Shown piece after piece: positions 45,033 through 54,650 of a stretch of 64,000 nt of DNA. Source of the stretch: Bacteroidia bacterium (GTDB lineage: Bacteria; Bacteroidota; Bacteroidia; J057); the NCBI GenBank assembly GCA_030430205.1, contig JAUIGE010000003.1, positions 1 through 64,000 of the forward strand, in the 5' to 3' direction. The notes beneath the pieces are model-generated. The model was not told the DNA's origin, made no database searches, and saw only the letters and a list, made by a program, of their open reading frames with translations. Positions within the stretch are counted from its first letter, which is position 1. Each line of letters starts with the position of its first letter. The translations under genes and the position numbers were made by a program.

Positions 45033-46250
45033 TTACAATCTAAAATCTATTTGTCTGGAGGGAGCAAACTGCTTGCAGGAATCCGAAATCTTTTTCAAAG
45101 AAAAAAAGGGACTGAGCGCTTTGCTCTCTTTGGGTTGATCTGCGATCAACACTGCGATAAAAACAAGGTCCGGGGCTTTCTTCTCCCCACTAAAAGTGGG
45201 AAGTGTTGTATGCAAACTTTCCAGGAGCCTGGCTCCGTAGGAAGTCCATTCTGATTGGTATATTTTGAGTAAAAAGATAATCCCTTCTGCTTCCACAGGC
45301 AGCTCCGTGCCGCCCCTGGTTGCCAGGCTGATAGCCTCCTGCAATTGGGCAAAAAGCTTGACTTTCGCTTCTTCCAGGCTGGGGGAAAAGTCTATTTTCA
45401 GTACGCGTATCCGCGCCGTCTGATAAGGCAGGCATGCTTCTTCTTTCACCAGCTGAAATATCTGAGCCATACCGACAGGGCCATCATGGATAATCAGCAG
45501 GTGATATTGATAGGCTTTTTTTCCCCAATCCTTCAGAAAATCATCTTTAAACATCTGCCGCTTCAGCCACAGGTATTGATCCTTTTTGCTGACAAGTTTC
45601 AGTTCGCTTTTTTGGGGTAAAGAAAATAAGAGGCCGCTTTCGGCTCCATCTGCATAAAAAAGGGTCCAGGGAACCTCAGGTTCTTCGGCCGTTTTCCAGG
45701 GCTGCCATTGACTGAAAGCCATAGGCTTTTGGATGCGCTGCCCATGTTCCATCTCAACATAGATGCGGGCTTGTTCAAAAGCATTTTCAACACGTGCACC
45801 TGCAGCCAGATGGGCGTAGAATTTTTGTGAAAAAATCGCCTGCGCAGCGCCATAAGCACTGGAACCAGTTGTCAAAACAAGCTTCGCTCCAGCGTCGAAA
45901 CATGCCTGTATCTGGTCCAGGCCGATAGGGCCGCTGATATACAGAATTTTGAGATCGGGCAAATCGAGCACGATTTGTTGCAGGCGCCCGGGGGCGATAG
46001 GCCCTATGTGGTGGTACATCCAGATGGATTTTCGTCTGAGGCTTCCTTTCAAAAAGCGGCTGAGCTTCTCCCTGGCGGGGTCATTCAGCAGATCGACAGT
46101 CATAAAAGCACGCGCTTCATGCTGCCGCAGCAGGGCTTTGATGGTTTTTGCTTCCTGCAAAAACAAAGAAGCTGTATTTTTATCCGCAGCAGGCGTGATG
46201 ACCGCAGTAGCCAGGCTCATAAGGCGTGATTTGAGAAGTTGATTATTCAC
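45033..46250 (-). CDS. Inactive caspase/CHAT-like protein fused to an iSTAND-like domain
   Basis: This protein has about 405 residues. The N-terminal part (to about residue 165) follows a caspase-like layout: TIKALLRQHEARAF, a His strand (WMYHHIGPI), the next strand ILYISGPIGLDQ, and KLVLTTGSSAYGAAQAIFSQKFYAHL, then the helix GARVENAFEQARIYVE. The catalytic Cys position reads Gly (SGPIG), so the protease is probably inactive. The C-terminal half begins YHLLIIHDGPVGMAQIFQLV, at the place of a Walker A loop but without GKS/T, and EGIIFLLKIYQSEWTSYG at the Walker B place; this fits an inactive STAND (iSTAND) module of known conflict systems. GTG at 46250 and ATG at 46220 are both possible starts. 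Divergent from the DUF92 gene. Confidence 0.55.
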   Translation of the reverse strand: MNNQLLKSRLMSLATAVITPAADKNTASLFLQEAKTIKALLRQHEARAFMTVDLLNDPAREKLSRFLKGSLRRKSIWMYHHIGPIAPGRLQQIVLDLPDLKILYISGPIGLDQIQACFDAGAKLVLTTGSSAYGAAQAIFSQKFYAHLAAGARVENAFEQARIYVEMEHGQRIQKPMAFSQWQPWKTAEEPEVPWTLFYADGAESGLLFSLPQKSELKLVSKKDQYLWLKRQMFKDDFLKDWGKKAYQYHLLIIHDGPVGMAQIFQLVKEEACLPYQTARIRVLKIDFSPSLEEAKVKLFAQLQEAISLATRGGTELPVEAEGIIFLLKIYQSEWTSYGARLLESLHTTLPTFSGEKKAPDLVFIAVLIADQPKESKALSPFFSLKKISDSCKQFAPSRQIDFRL

Positions 46251-46303
46251 TCCCTGCAAAAACCCTGCAAAACTTCATCGCACTGAATATTTTTGTTTTG
46301 AGT

Positions 46304-47020
46304 ATGCATTTACCTTCAGATTTTTACCTCGGATTGGTGGTGGTTTTTTGCCTGACAGGCTTGAGTATTTTGTCCAAAAAGATAGACTTGCCCGGCGCAG
46401 GAGTCGGCTTTTTGCTCACACTCAGCATGTTTTTAGGCGCGTCATGGTATGGGATAGTTTTGCTGACAGGCTTTTTTGCGCTGGGCACCATGGTCTCTAT
46501 GTGGAGACGAAAGGAGAAAAAAGCCCTGCAACTGGAACAGGAAAAAGGGGGAAAACGAGGAATCGTTCATGCCCTCGCCAATGGCGGGGTAGCCGGAGCC
46601 TGCGGGCTTGTCGCCTGGATTTGGCCGGAATATGCCTTTCAGGCTACCCTCGCGATGAGCGCGAGCATCGCATCAGCCACTTCGGACACTTTTTCATCCG
46701 AATTAGGCAATGTCTACGGGAGCCGGTATTGGGATATCCTAAGTTGGCGGAAAGGCAATAAAGGCGCTGATGGCATCATCAGCCTGGAAGGAAGCCTGGC
46801 GGGCTTGCTCGGTGCGGCACTGATTGCGGCTTTATTTTGGGCATTTTTTCCAGAAAAAACAGCAACCGTATGGCTGATTCTGCTTGCCGGTATTTTCGGC
46901 AACCTGATGGATTCTGTTTTAGGCGCCAGCCTTCAGCGCAAAGGCCTATTGGATAATCATTCGGTGAATTTTTTCAATACCCTTGCCGCGGCCATCATGA
47001 GTTTGCTTCTTTTTGCATAG
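46304..47020 (+). CDS. DUF92 family integral membrane protein
   Basis: This protein has 238 residues with five to six hydrophobic helices (FYLGLVVVFCLTGLSILSKK; FLLTLSMFLGASWYGIVLL; VWLILLAGIFGNLMDSVLG). DUF92 hallmarks are present: ALANGGVAGACGLVAW, SIASATSDTFSSELGNVYG and GNLMDSVLGASLQRKG. Plant and bacterial homologues act in prenyl alcohol/phytyl-phosphate kinase-like reactions, but the activity of this group is unknown. The start is the ATG at 46304. Confidence 0.88.
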   Translation: MHLPSDFYLGLVVVFCLTGLSILSKKIDLPGAGVGFLLTLSMFLGASWYGIVLLTGFFALGTMVSMWRRKEKKALQLEQEKGGKRGIVHALANGGVAGACGLVAWIWPEYAFQATLAMSASIASATSDTFSSELGNVYGSRYWDILSWRKGNKGADGIISLEGSLAGLLGAALIAALFWAFFPEKTATVWLILLAGIFGNLMDSVLGASLQRKGLLDNHSVNFFNTLAAAIMSLLLFA

Positions 47021-47027
47021 CCTTTCC

Positions 47028-48371
47028 TCATATCATGCCTCTCGCCTTTATCTCCAGGTATTTGTTCAAGGTATTGACTGTCACATATTGGGGCGGAGTA
47101 AGGATGGCCAGAATGCCATGGCGCTCCAGTTCCTTGACGATCAACTTTTTCTCAAAAGCAAAATGCTCGCCTATCGTCTTGACATAAATGTCCTCTGTAT
47201 TGCTGGGCTCGGATTCGAGCAATTCTTTCAACTCTGTATTTTCGAAAAAAATCACCAGCAGCAAATGGTTCCTGGCCAATTTTTGCAAATAGGGCAACTG
47301 CCGGTGCAAGGCCGTCATGGATTCAAAGTTGGTGAACAAAATCAACAAACTGCGCTGAGACACGGTGCTGCGAATCGCGCTGTATAAGCGGGCGTAGTCA
47401 GCTTCCAGAAACTGCGTTTGCTGGTTATAGAGCACCTCTTGCAGGCGGCTCATTTGAATGACGCGGCTGCTTGCCGGAATTTGAGAGCTCACACGCTCGG
47501 CAAAGGTGATAAGGCCCGCTTTATCCTGTTTGTAAATCGCAATATTGGAAATGACGAGGGTCGCATTGATGGCGTAATCCAGCAGCGTCATGCCTTCAAA
47601 AGGCATCTTCATCGCACGGCTTTTGTCAATCAAACAAAAGACGCTTTGAGACCTTTCATCTGAATACTGATTGACCATCAGCTTGTTGGAGCGGGCAGTG
47701 GCTTTCCAGTTGACGGTGCGGTAGTCGTCACCGCGTACATATTCTTTGATTTGTTCAAAGGCGGTGCTATGGCCTAATCTGCGAATTTTTTTTACCCCCA
47801 AATCCATCAACCTATTGGAAACGGCCATCAATTGGTATTTGCGCATTTGCAAAAAGGAAGGATAGGTAGGCACATTGCGGGCTTGCTCAATACTGTATCG
47901 GCGGCGAATCAGGCTGATCGGAGAGGATACAAAAAAATGGAGCTCGCCAAAGTGATATTCTCCCCGCTCCGTCGGCCGAAGTTCATATTGTATGTTCCGG
48001 GAAGTTGAGCGGTTGAGCTGCACATGGAATTGGAAATCCCGCATTTGAAACTGAAAAGGCACTTCGTCGATGACTTCGATCGCAACGGCAAAGGGATAGT
48101 CATTGACTATTTCGATCTGAATGGGATTTTGATCTCCATTGGAAAATCGTTCGGGCGTGACACGCCTGCCTTTTATGCCTTTGGCATTGCTGTACAACAT
48201 GAGCATGTCCAGGCCGAGCAAAATGATCAGCAACCAAAAAGTTATTTTGGCTGCTTCCAAAAATGCCGGATAGAAGAAGGCCAGGATAAATAGGGCTGCT
48301 ATGATCCCAACAGCGACAAAGAGCCTGGCATGAAGAAATAAGGATTGATAAAATGACTTTAGTTTTTCCAA
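47028..48371 (-). CDS. DUF58 domain protein (vWA-like, MoxR-associated type)
   Basis: This protein has 447 residues. Two N-terminal membrane helices (about 16-55), then a beta-rich region and the DUF58 core: VRGDDYRTVNWKATARSNKLMVNQY region, followed by FCLIDKSRAMKMPFEGMTLLDYAI, in which the vWA-type MIDAS (DxSxS) is replaced by DKSRA. DUF58 proteins typically work with a MoxR AAA+ ATPase in protein complex maturation; no moxR gene is in the window next to it. It converges on the DUF92 gene. Confidence 0.88.
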   Translation of the reverse strand: MEKLKSFYQSLFLHARLFVAVGIIAALFILAFFYPAFLEAAKITFWLLIILLGLDMLMLYSNAKGIKGRRVTPERFSNGDQNPIQIEIVNDYPFAVAIEVIDEVPFQFQMRDFQFHVQLNRSTSRNIQYELRPTERGEYHFGELHFFVSSPISLIRRRYSIEQARNVPTYPSFLQMRKYQLMAVSNRLMDLGVKKIRRLGHSTAFEQIKEYVRGDDYRTVNWKATARSNKLMVNQYSDERSQSVFCLIDKSRAMKMPFEGMTLLDYAINATLVISNIAIYKQDKAGLITFAERVSSQIPASSRVIQMSRLQEVLYNQQTQFLEADYARLYSAIRSTVSQRSLLILFTNFESMTALHRQLPYLQKLARNHLLLVIFFENTELKELLESEPSNTEDIYVKTIGEHFAFEKKLIVKELERHGILAILTPPQYVTVNTLNKYLEIKARGMI

Positions 48372-48383
48372 AGCAGTATGTGC

Positions 48384-49457
48384 TTAATCTACTTTTTCTT
48401 TCAAGAGGGGGTTTTTCACTTCTTCAAGTGGGTTTTGCTGCAGATCAATATTTTCAGCTCGGTTGTAGTATAAATCTACTGCGAGGTAAAGTGCTTCGCG
48501 GAAGCTGGAAGGATCACACTGGCCGGTGCCGGCTATGTCATAGGCTACTCCATGATCCGGCGAAGTCCGGATGATAGACATACCTGCGGTATAATTGACG
48601 CCATGGAAGCCGGACATGAGTTTGAAAGGGATCAGTCCCTGATCGTGATACATGGCGAGGACGCCATCAAACTTTTTATAGGTGAGTGAACCAAAAAATC
48701 CATCCGCAGGATAGGGACCTACTGCGCGTATGCCCAGGTCTGTGGCTTTTTGAATCGCTTCCTTGATCACCTCTTGCTCCTCGCTGCCTAGCAGGCCGTT
48801 ATCGCCGGCATGTGGATTGAGGCCCAAAACCGCAATCATGGGTTTGGGGATGTTGAAATCATTGCTTAGCGAGCGGTGAAAAACCTTGAGTTTTTCGACG
48901 ATCCGCTGGGCGGAGATGTTGCGGGATACCTCTGCCAAAGGCAGATGGTTGGTCACCAGGGCCACTTTCATCTGGTCCGAAACCATCATCATGAGGTTGT
49001 TTTTTGCACCAAAAGCCTGGCCCAGTAATTCGGTATGGCCGCTGAAATTATCGCCTGCGGCGAGCTGAAAAGTCGCCTTATCTATCGGCATGGTCACCAG
49101 GACATCCAGCTCTCCATGCTGCGCATCTTCTATGGCAAGTTTGAGCGCTTCATGGGCGGCCTGCCCGCCTGATTCAGAGGGTTGCCCGATATCTACCCTG
49201 TCAATATTTGACATGCAGTCAATGATATTGAGCTTTCGGTATTGCGCCTGAGAGGGGTTTTGCACCACGATATAGTGAAATTTGGGCGCATCCATCACTT
49301 TGCGGTAAATGTTGATCACTTTGGATGATCCATACAAAATAGGCACACAAAATTCCTTCAGATAAGGATCTTCAAATGCTTTGATAATCAACTCCGGGCC
49401 GATACCATTCACATCTCCCATCGTAATCCCGACCCTTAATTTTTTATTCCTGTTCAT
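48384..49457 (-). CDS. pdxA: 4-hydroxythreonine-4-phosphate dehydrogenase
   Basis: This protein has 357 residues. It makes the amino-ketone precursor of pyridoxal phosphate (DXP-dependent vitamin B6 route). Family motifs: VGITMGDVNGIGPELI at the start, metal-binding His residues in FSGHTELL, GLNPHAGDNGLLG and MYHDQGLIPFKLM. Its ATG overlaps the 3' end of the aminopeptidase gene by 14 bases, and the DUF58 gene follows 12 bp later, so the three may be co-transcribed. Confidence 0.95.
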   Translation of the reverse strand: MNRNKKLRVGITMGDVNGIGPELIIKAFEDPYLKEFCVPILYGSSKVINIYRKVMDAPKFHYIVVQNPSQAQYRKLNIIDCMSNIDRVDIGQPSESGGQAAHEALKLAIEDAQHGELDVLVTMPIDKATFQLAAGDNFSGHTELLGQAFGAKNNLMMMVSDQMKVALVTNHLPLAEVSRNISAQRIVEKLKVFHRSLSNDFNIPKPMIAVLGLNPHAGDNGLLGSEEQEVIKEAIQKATDLGIRAVGPYPADGFFGSLTYKKFDGVLAMYHDQGLIPFKLMSGFHGVNYTAGMSIIRTSPDHGVAYDIAGTGQCDPSSFREALYLAVDLYYNRAENIDLQQNPLEEVKNPLLKEKVD

Positions 49458-50877
49458 AATTTGATATAAAGTTTATAAGTAATCTAACACCTACTCCACT
49501 GGCTTGTTTGCCTCTGTAGCTACTTTTGCTGAATAGCCAGGACGCGCCTGCTATATCCAGGTGTATCCAGGGGTAGTCGGTGAAGTGAGCCAAAAATTTT
49601 CCTGCTGTGATAGCGCCGGCTTCGCTTCCTCCCAGGTTTTTCAAATCTGCGATTTCGCTTTTGAGCATGTCCCCGTATTCTTTCCATAGCGGAAACTCCA
49701 CGAGGCGTTCATATACGGCTTCGCCGGATTGTTTGAGTGCAGCCTTCTGCCCTTCTCTGGCGGTGCCCATCATGGCGATGGCAGGAGAGCCTACAGCCGT
49801 GACGGCTGCGCCTGTCAATGTGGCGAGATCGATCACGATCTCAGGATCGTATGTTTTGGCGTATGCCAAAGCATCTCCCAGGATCAACCTGCCTTCGGCA
49901 TCGGTATTCAAAACCTCTACAGAGGTGCCGTCATGCATCCTGATCACATCTCCGGGCACCACGGCATTTTTGCCGGGACGGTTATCGGTGGCCGGTATCA
50001 GACCGATCACGTGATAATTTGCCTTCAGCAAAGCGAGTCCGCAGATCGCACCTACCACAGAGGCGGCCCCTGCCATATCGCTTTTCATAAAGTCCATGGA
50101 CTTGGTCGTCGGCTTAAGAGAAAGCCCGCCTGTGTCAAAAACCACCCCTTTTCCTACCAGGATGATAGGCTTTTTGTTGATGGGATTTTCCGGTTTGTAA
50201 TTCAGAATATTAAAAGTAGGCGGGATCTCGCTACCGGCATTTACTGCCAGGAGGCCGCCCATCTTCATGCTTTTGATTTTCTCTTCCTCCCAAATTTCTG
50301 TATCAAAGCCGTATTGCTCACCAAAGGCGACTATCCGCCGCGAAAACTCGGGAGCAGTAAGCGTGATTACGGGTTCATTGACCAGGTCGCGGGCCAGGCA
50401 GGTTGCCTGGGCGATATGCGCGCCATGCTCAAGGGCCGATGCTGCCAGCTCAGAGTCTGCCAGCACGAAGGCTTGCTTGACAAAGCGAGGTGAAGGAGTG
50501 GATTTGTAGATCATAAATTGGTAGCTGCTCAGCACCAGCGATTCGGCTATGGCTTCGCTCACGCGCAGGCGATCATCCATCGGGATGATGACCAGCTCGC
50601 TAAACTGGAATTGCTCTGCAATTTCGTATGCGGCATGCGCCGCCTGGCGGATGGCCTCCGAATCCGCATCCGGGTCTACTCCTACATACAATGCAATCCT
50701 GCCAGCCAAAACGCCCAGCTGGTTACTTCCTGCTTTGACCTCTTCGAGCGTGGATGCTTCGCCCAATTGCTTTTTGCATAACTCTTTGCTCGCTTGTAGG
50801 TTATCCTTTGAGATAAAGAATGCAAAAAGTGCATGAGGGTCAGCAGCACTTAATTGAGAAAGGGTGAGGATTTGCAT
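49444..50877 (-). CDS. Leucyl aminopeptidase (M17 family)
   Basis: This protein has 477 residues. It is a zinc/manganese exopeptidase. The signature NTDAEGRLILGDAL is present, as are VGKGVVFDTGGLSLKP and KSDMAGAASVVGA with the metal ligands, plus DNRPGKNAVVPGDV. The ATG at 50877 (MQILTLSQLSAADPH) is the sensible start; a longer open frame upstream runs antisense into rsmA and is rejected. Divergent from rsmA with about 40 bp between starts. Confidence 0.94.
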   Translation of the reverse strand: MQILTLSQLSAADPHALFAFFISKDNLQASKELCKKQLGEASTLEEVKAGSNQLGVLAGRIALYVGVDPDADSEAIRQAAHAAYEIAEQFQFSELVIIPMDDRLRVSEAIAESLVLSSYQFMIYKSTPSPRFVKQAFVLADSELAASALEHGAHIAQATCLARDLVNEPVITLTAPEFSRRIVAFGEQYGFDTEIWEEEKIKSMKMGGLLAVNAGSEIPPTFNILNYKPENPINKKPIILVGKGVVFDTGGLSLKPTTKSMDFMKSDMAGAASVVGAICGLALLKANYHVIGLIPATDNRPGKNAVVPGDVIRMHDGTSVEVLNTDAEGRLILGDALAYAKTYDPEIVIDLATLTGAAVTAVGSPAIAMMGTAREGQKAALKQSGEAVYERLVEFPLWKEYGDMLKSEIADLKNLGGSEAGAITAGKFLAHFTDYPWIHLDIAGASWLFSKSSYRGKQASGVGVRLLINFISNYEQE

Positions 50878-50917
50878 TTTTTTGTTATTAATATGGCAAG
50901 TTAACAAACTATTTTTT

Positions 50918-51688
50918 TTGCGTAACCTAAATCCCAAAAAACACCTCGGCCAACATTTCCTGACAGACACAGGAATAGCCCAACGCATCACGGAGCTGCT
51001 CAGGGCGGAGCCTGCGGATGTAGTCATTGAAATCGGTCCCGGCAAAGGCGTTTTAAGCCAATATTTGATGCCGAAATATCCTTTGTTCCAAATGGTAGAA
51101 GTGGATGAGGATGCCGTTGCTTATATGAAAGCCAATTTTGCGGCGCACAATCCGAAACTTATCCATGAAGATTTTCTGAAATGGAATATTTCGGCCACGA
51201 TTCCGCCTGATTCTTTTTTCATAGGAAACCTTCCCTACAATATCAGTTCGCCTATATTTTTCAGGTTTTTGGAACACCTGCCTTTCATTCAGGAAGGCGT
51301 TTTCATGATTCAAAAGGAAGTAGCCCGCAGGATCTGTTCTCCGCCCGGCAGCAAAGAGTATGGCATACTCAGCGTTTTGCTGGGGGCATATTTCGATTTG
51401 GAATATTGCATCAGTGTGGCGCCGGGCGCTTTTTTTCCGCCACCCAAAGTGCAGAGTGCGGTGATTCGCATGACACGAAAAAGCGAGCCACCCGAAGTGG
51501 AATTCAGCAAGCTGAAAGCTGTGGTAAAAACAGCTTTTAACCAAAGAAGAAAAACCCTGAGAAATGCGCTGAAAGCACTGAATCTGGCAGATTTTGAAGG
51601 CAAAGAAGATCTTTATACCCAGCGCGCTGAACAGCTATCTGTGGAAGATTTTATTCGACTCTCCCAGGCCTTCGGGCTTGTTCCCTAA
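50918..51688 (+). CDS. rsmA: 16S rRNA (adenine1518-N6/adenine1519-N6)-dimethyltransferase
   Basis: This protein has about 256 residues. It dimethylates two adenines in the 3' end helix 45 of 16S rRNA during 30S maturation. SAM-binding motif VIEIGPGKGVLSQYL and catalytic NLPYNISSPIFF are clear; the family start NPKKHLGQHFL follows directly after a TTG at 50918. A GTG at 50864 would add 18 residues overlapping the divergent aminopeptidase gene and is less likely. Confidence 0.94.
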   Translation: MRNLNPKKHLGQHFLTDTGIAQRITELLRAEPADVVIEIGPGKGVLSQYLMPKYPLFQMVEVDEDAVAYMKANFAAHNPKLIHEDFLKWNISATIPPDSFFIGNLPYNISSPIFFRFLEHLPFIQEGVFMIQKEVARRICSPPGSKEYGILSVLLGAYFDLEYCISVAPGAFFPPPKVQSAVIRMTRKSEPPEVEFSKLKAVVKTAFNQRRKTLRNALKALNLADFEGKEDLYTQRAEQLSVEDFIRLSQAFGLVP

Positions 51689-51738
51689 GCCACATCCCGT
51701 TAAATTCGCAGCTTAACCCGTTTACAATAACTTAGCAT

Positions 51739-52974
51739 ATGATCATCGAAGTAAAAGTCCCAAGTCCGGGCGAATCCATTACAGAAGTTGAAATCGAAAG
51801 CTGGCTCGTCGCCTCAGGCGACTATGTGGAGATGGATGCTGAATTGGCGGAGATCAACTCCGATAAAGCAACGCTCACCATCAATGCCGAAAAGGCGGGT
51901 GTCATCGAAATTTTGGCAGAAGATGGCGAGACCGTAGCAGTGGGGCAAGTGATTGCCAAAATTGATTCCAGCGCTGAAGGCAGCACTGCTGCCTCAGGAG
52001 ACGCAACAGCTAAAGAGGGCGCGGCCCCCAAAGCAGAAGCTGTTTCTGGCAATACAAGCTCAGCCTCAGGGCATCCTTCGCCTTCGGCAGAAAAGATGAT
52101 GAAGGAGAAAGGTATCTCCGAGGTTGAGGGAAGTGGAAGAGGAGGCCGTGTCACCAAGGCCGATGTGATTGCCGCTTCCCAATCCGGAGCGAAGGCTACG
52201 CCTGCTCCCCAGGCAGAAGCCCCTAAAAAAGAGGCTCGTCCCATTCCGCCTATGCCTGGCATAGCTGGCAGCGAAAGGACGGCGACACGTGAAAAAATGA
52301 GCCGCCTGCGCAAGACCATCGCAGCACGTCTTGTCTCCGCCAAAAATGATACTGCTATGCTCACCACTTTCAATGAAGTGGATTTGCATGAAGTGATGGC
52401 GATACGCAAAAAATGGAAAGAGAAATTCAAGGAAACGCATGGCGTTGGCCTGGGATATATGTCCTTTTTTACAAAGGCTGTGACCATGGCCCTGATGGAA
52501 TTTCCGAAGGTAAATGGCCAGATAGACGAGGATGAAATCGTTACCTATAACTATGCCGACATCGGCATTGCCGTCAGTACGCCCAAAGGGCTGGTTGTAC
52601 CGGTCATCCGCGATGCTCACCTGATGAGCCTTGCTCAGGTCGAGCAGGCTGTCTTGCACTACGCGCTGAAAGCGCGTGACAACAAAATATCTATAGAAGA
52701 TATGCAAGGGGGGACTTTCTCCATCACCAATGGAGGCATATTTGGCTCGATGCTATCTACGCCTATCCTCAACCCGCCGCAATCGGCGATCCTCGGTATG
52801 CACAATATCGTGGAGCGGCCCATGGCCGTCAATGGGGAGGTCGTCATACGACCTATCATGTATGTGGCCCTTTCTTATGATCACCGGATCATTGATGGAA
52901 AGGAAGCTGTAAGCTTCCTGTATCGGGTGAAAGAAAGACTGGAAGACCCTGAAAGACTCCTGTTGGGGGTCTAG
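51739..52974 (+). CDS. odhB: Dihydrolipoyllysine-residue succinyltransferase, E2 of 2-oxoglutarate dehydrogenase
   Basis: This protein has 411 residues. The order is one lipoyl domain (1-75, lipoyl-Lys in [12 protein letters not shown]), an Ala/Pro-rich linker, the E3-binding domain ([20 protein letters not shown]), a second linker and the catalytic domain with [16 protein letters not shown] (active-site His) at the end. [20 protein letters not shown] and TTFNEVDL fit the succinyltransferase type. The E1 gene is not next to it. Ends in a strong terminator. It makes succinyl-CoA in the TCA cycle, like the aconitase upstream. Confidence 0.93.
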   Translation: MIIEVKVPSPGESITEVEIESWLVASGDYVEMDAELAEINSDKATLTINAEKAGVIEILAEDGETVAVGQVIAKIDSSAEGSTAASGDATAKEGAAPKAEAVSGNTSSASGHPSPSAEKMMKEKGISEVEGSGRGGRVTKADVIAASQSGAKATPAPQAEAPKKEARPIPPMPGIAGSERTATREKMSRLRKTIAARLVSAKNDTAMLTTFNEVDLHEVMAIRKKWKEKFKETHGVGLGYMSFFTKAVTMALMEFPKVNGQIDEDEIVTYNYADIGIAVSTPKGLVVPVIRDAHLMSLAQVEQAVLHYALKARDNKISIEDMQGGTFSITNGGIFGSMLSTPILNPPQSAILGMHNIVERPMAVNGEVVIRPIMYVALSYDHRIIDGKEAVSFLYRVKERLEDPERLLLGV

Positions 52975-53008
52975 GAATAAAGGCATATTGATTTTTGAAA
53001 AAAAGAAA

Positions 53009-53036
53009 ACCGCTTCCATTTGGAGGCGGTTTTTTT
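53009..53036 (+). terminator. Intrinsic terminator of odhB
   Basis: ACCGCTTCC-ATTT-GGAGGCGGT (one G-T pair) followed by TTTTTTT, 35 bases after the odhB stop. Confidence 0.85.
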
Positions 53037-53118
53037 ACTTCAAGCAAAGGCTGGATTGGTTATTTGGAGTAATTATGGTATGACATTCCTGATTACTACC
53101 GTAACAAAGATAGAAAAA

Positions 53119-53271
53119 TTATAATTCACTATCACGTATTACTGTATGAGGCGAAAATAATCCTTTCTCAGGAAGCATTTCGCTGATGCCTTTTTCTAAA
53201 AACTTTGCCTTTGCTTTAGATGTCTTCAATTTCTCGGAAAAATTTCTTTTAACTGACTTGATTCTTTTCAT
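53119..53271 (-). CDS. Possible small basic protein, 50 residues
   Basis: This frame is too short for a usual gene call. It starts MKRIKSVKRNFSEKLK at 53271 and ends HTVIRDSEL. It is rich in Lys with a helical, amphipathic look and then a Pro/Gly region (LPEKGLFSPH). It lies isolated between the odhB terminator and the thiolase terminator, which would leave it as its own transcript. No family recognised. It could also be a chance frame. Confidence 0.4.
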   Translation of the reverse strand: MKRIKSVKRNFSEKLKTSKAKAKFLEKGISEMLPEKGLFSPHTVIRDSEL

Positions 53272-53379
53272 GCACTAATTATTGATCGGTTAATTGGGGG
53301 TATAATTTTTAAATCTACATAAAAAGACGATTATTTCCAATAATCCATAGAAAAAAGCCTGTTTTGATTAGGATTTATC

Positions 53380-53413
53380 AAAAAATAAAAAGGCATCACC
53401 CTAAAGTGATGCC
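53380..53413 (-). terminator. Intrinsic terminator of the beta-oxidation operon
   Basis: GGCATCAC (53392-53399) pairs with GTGATGCC (53406-53413). On the minus strand a T-run (complement of 53381-53391) follows. It is 40 bases past the thiolase stop. Confidence 0.8.
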
Positions 53414-53453
53414 CGCAGTTTATTCCCTATCCAATCAGGGAAAGAAAATGTTT

Positions 53454-54629
53454 TTAGCTTAAAAACTCAAATACCCCTGCTACGCCCTGTCCGCCGCCTA
53501 CACAGGCGGTTACCATACCATACTTCTGCTGCCGCAGGCGCATTTCATTGATCAACTGTATGCTGAGTTTTGCTCCAGAGCATCCCAATGGATGTCCCAG
53601 GGCGATGGCGCCGCCATTGACATTGGTTATGGCCGGGTCTATATCCAACTCCCGCATCACAGCAAGTGTCTGGGAAGCAAAGGCTTCATTGAGCTCAATC
53701 TGGTCTATATCATTGATTTTCAATCCTGTTTGCCTCAGTACCTTCGGTACTGCTTTGATCGGGCCCATGCCCATGATCCGTGGATCAACGCCCTCTGTGG
53801 CATAGCCCGCCAGGCGAGCCTGTGGCTCGAGATTGAGCTCCCTGACCATGCGCTCTGACATGATCATGACGAAAGCGGCTCCGTCGGAGGTTTGGGATGA
53901 ATTGCCTGCTGTCACGCGCCCATCGGCGCGGAAGACCGGGCGAAGTTTCGCCAGAGCTGGCAGATTTGTATCTGAACGAGGTCCCTCGTCGGTATCTACC
54001 ACATATTTTTTACTCGCTCTTTTTCCTTCAGGCGAAACAAAAACTTCCTCCACCTCAATGGGCACAATCTGCTCCCTGAAGCGCCCTGCCTGTATCGCGG
54101 CAATCGCCCGCTGATGAGATTGGAAAGAATAAGCATCCATATCCTCACGCTTTATTTTGTAGTCGTCTGCAACTTCCTCAGCCGTCAGGCCCATGCCCAA
54201 AAACCACTCCGGATGCTCGGAGGCTACCTTGTAGTTGAGGGCAGTCTTATGCCCCATCACGGGCACCATAGACATGCTCTCGATGCCTCCTGCCACGATA
54301 CAGTCGGCCATGCCGGCTTTGATCTTGGCCACGCCCATCGCGATGGTCTCCAGGCCCGAACCGCAATAGCGGTTGACCGTGACTCCCGATACATTCATCG
54401 GAAGAGAAAGAAGAGAGACCCAGCGGCCTATCTGCATGCCCTGCTCTGCCTCTGGCACAGCACAGCCACAAATCAGGTCATCAATCCGGGTGGGATCCAG
54501 GGCCGGCAAACTTGCCACCAGATGCTTGACCACTGCTGCGCCCAGGTCATCCGGGCGGGTATTTTTAAAGCCACCGCGATTTGCTTTGCCTACTGCTGTG
54601 CGGTATCCGGCTACGATATATGCTTCCAT
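53454..54629 (-). CDS. fadA: Acetyl-CoA acyltransferase (thiolase)
   Basis: This protein has 391 residues. It catalyses thiolytic cleavage in the last step of fatty acid beta-oxidation. Catalytic Cys in VNRYCGSGLETI, His in AIALGHPLGCSGAKL, and the Gly-rich end CVGGGQGVAGVFE are intact. The start is the ATG at 54629 (MEAYIVAGYRTAVG); the frame reaches further upstream only by reading heptamer repeat DNA. It follows fadB, and the gap is filled by array D. Confidence 0.95.
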   Translation of the reverse strand: MEAYIVAGYRTAVGKANRGGFKNTRPDDLGAAVVKHLVASLPALDPTRIDDLICGCAVPEAEQGMQIGRWVSLLSLPMNVSGVTVNRYCGSGLETIAMGVAKIKAGMADCIVAGGIESMSMVPVMGHKTALNYKVASEHPEWFLGMGLTAEEVADDYKIKREDMDAYSFQSHQRAIAAIQAGRFREQIVPIEVEEVFVSPEGKRASKKYVVDTDEGPRSDTNLPALAKLRPVFRADGRVTAGNSSQTSDGAAFVMIMSERMVRELNLEPQARLAGYATEGVDPRIMGMGPIKAVPKVLRQTGLKINDIDQIELNEAFASQTLAVMRELDIDPAITNVNGGAIALGHPLGCSGAKLSIQLINEMRLRQQKYGMVTACVGGGQGVAGVFEFLS

Positions 54630-54650
54630 TTTTTTTCTGGTTAAAGTAAT

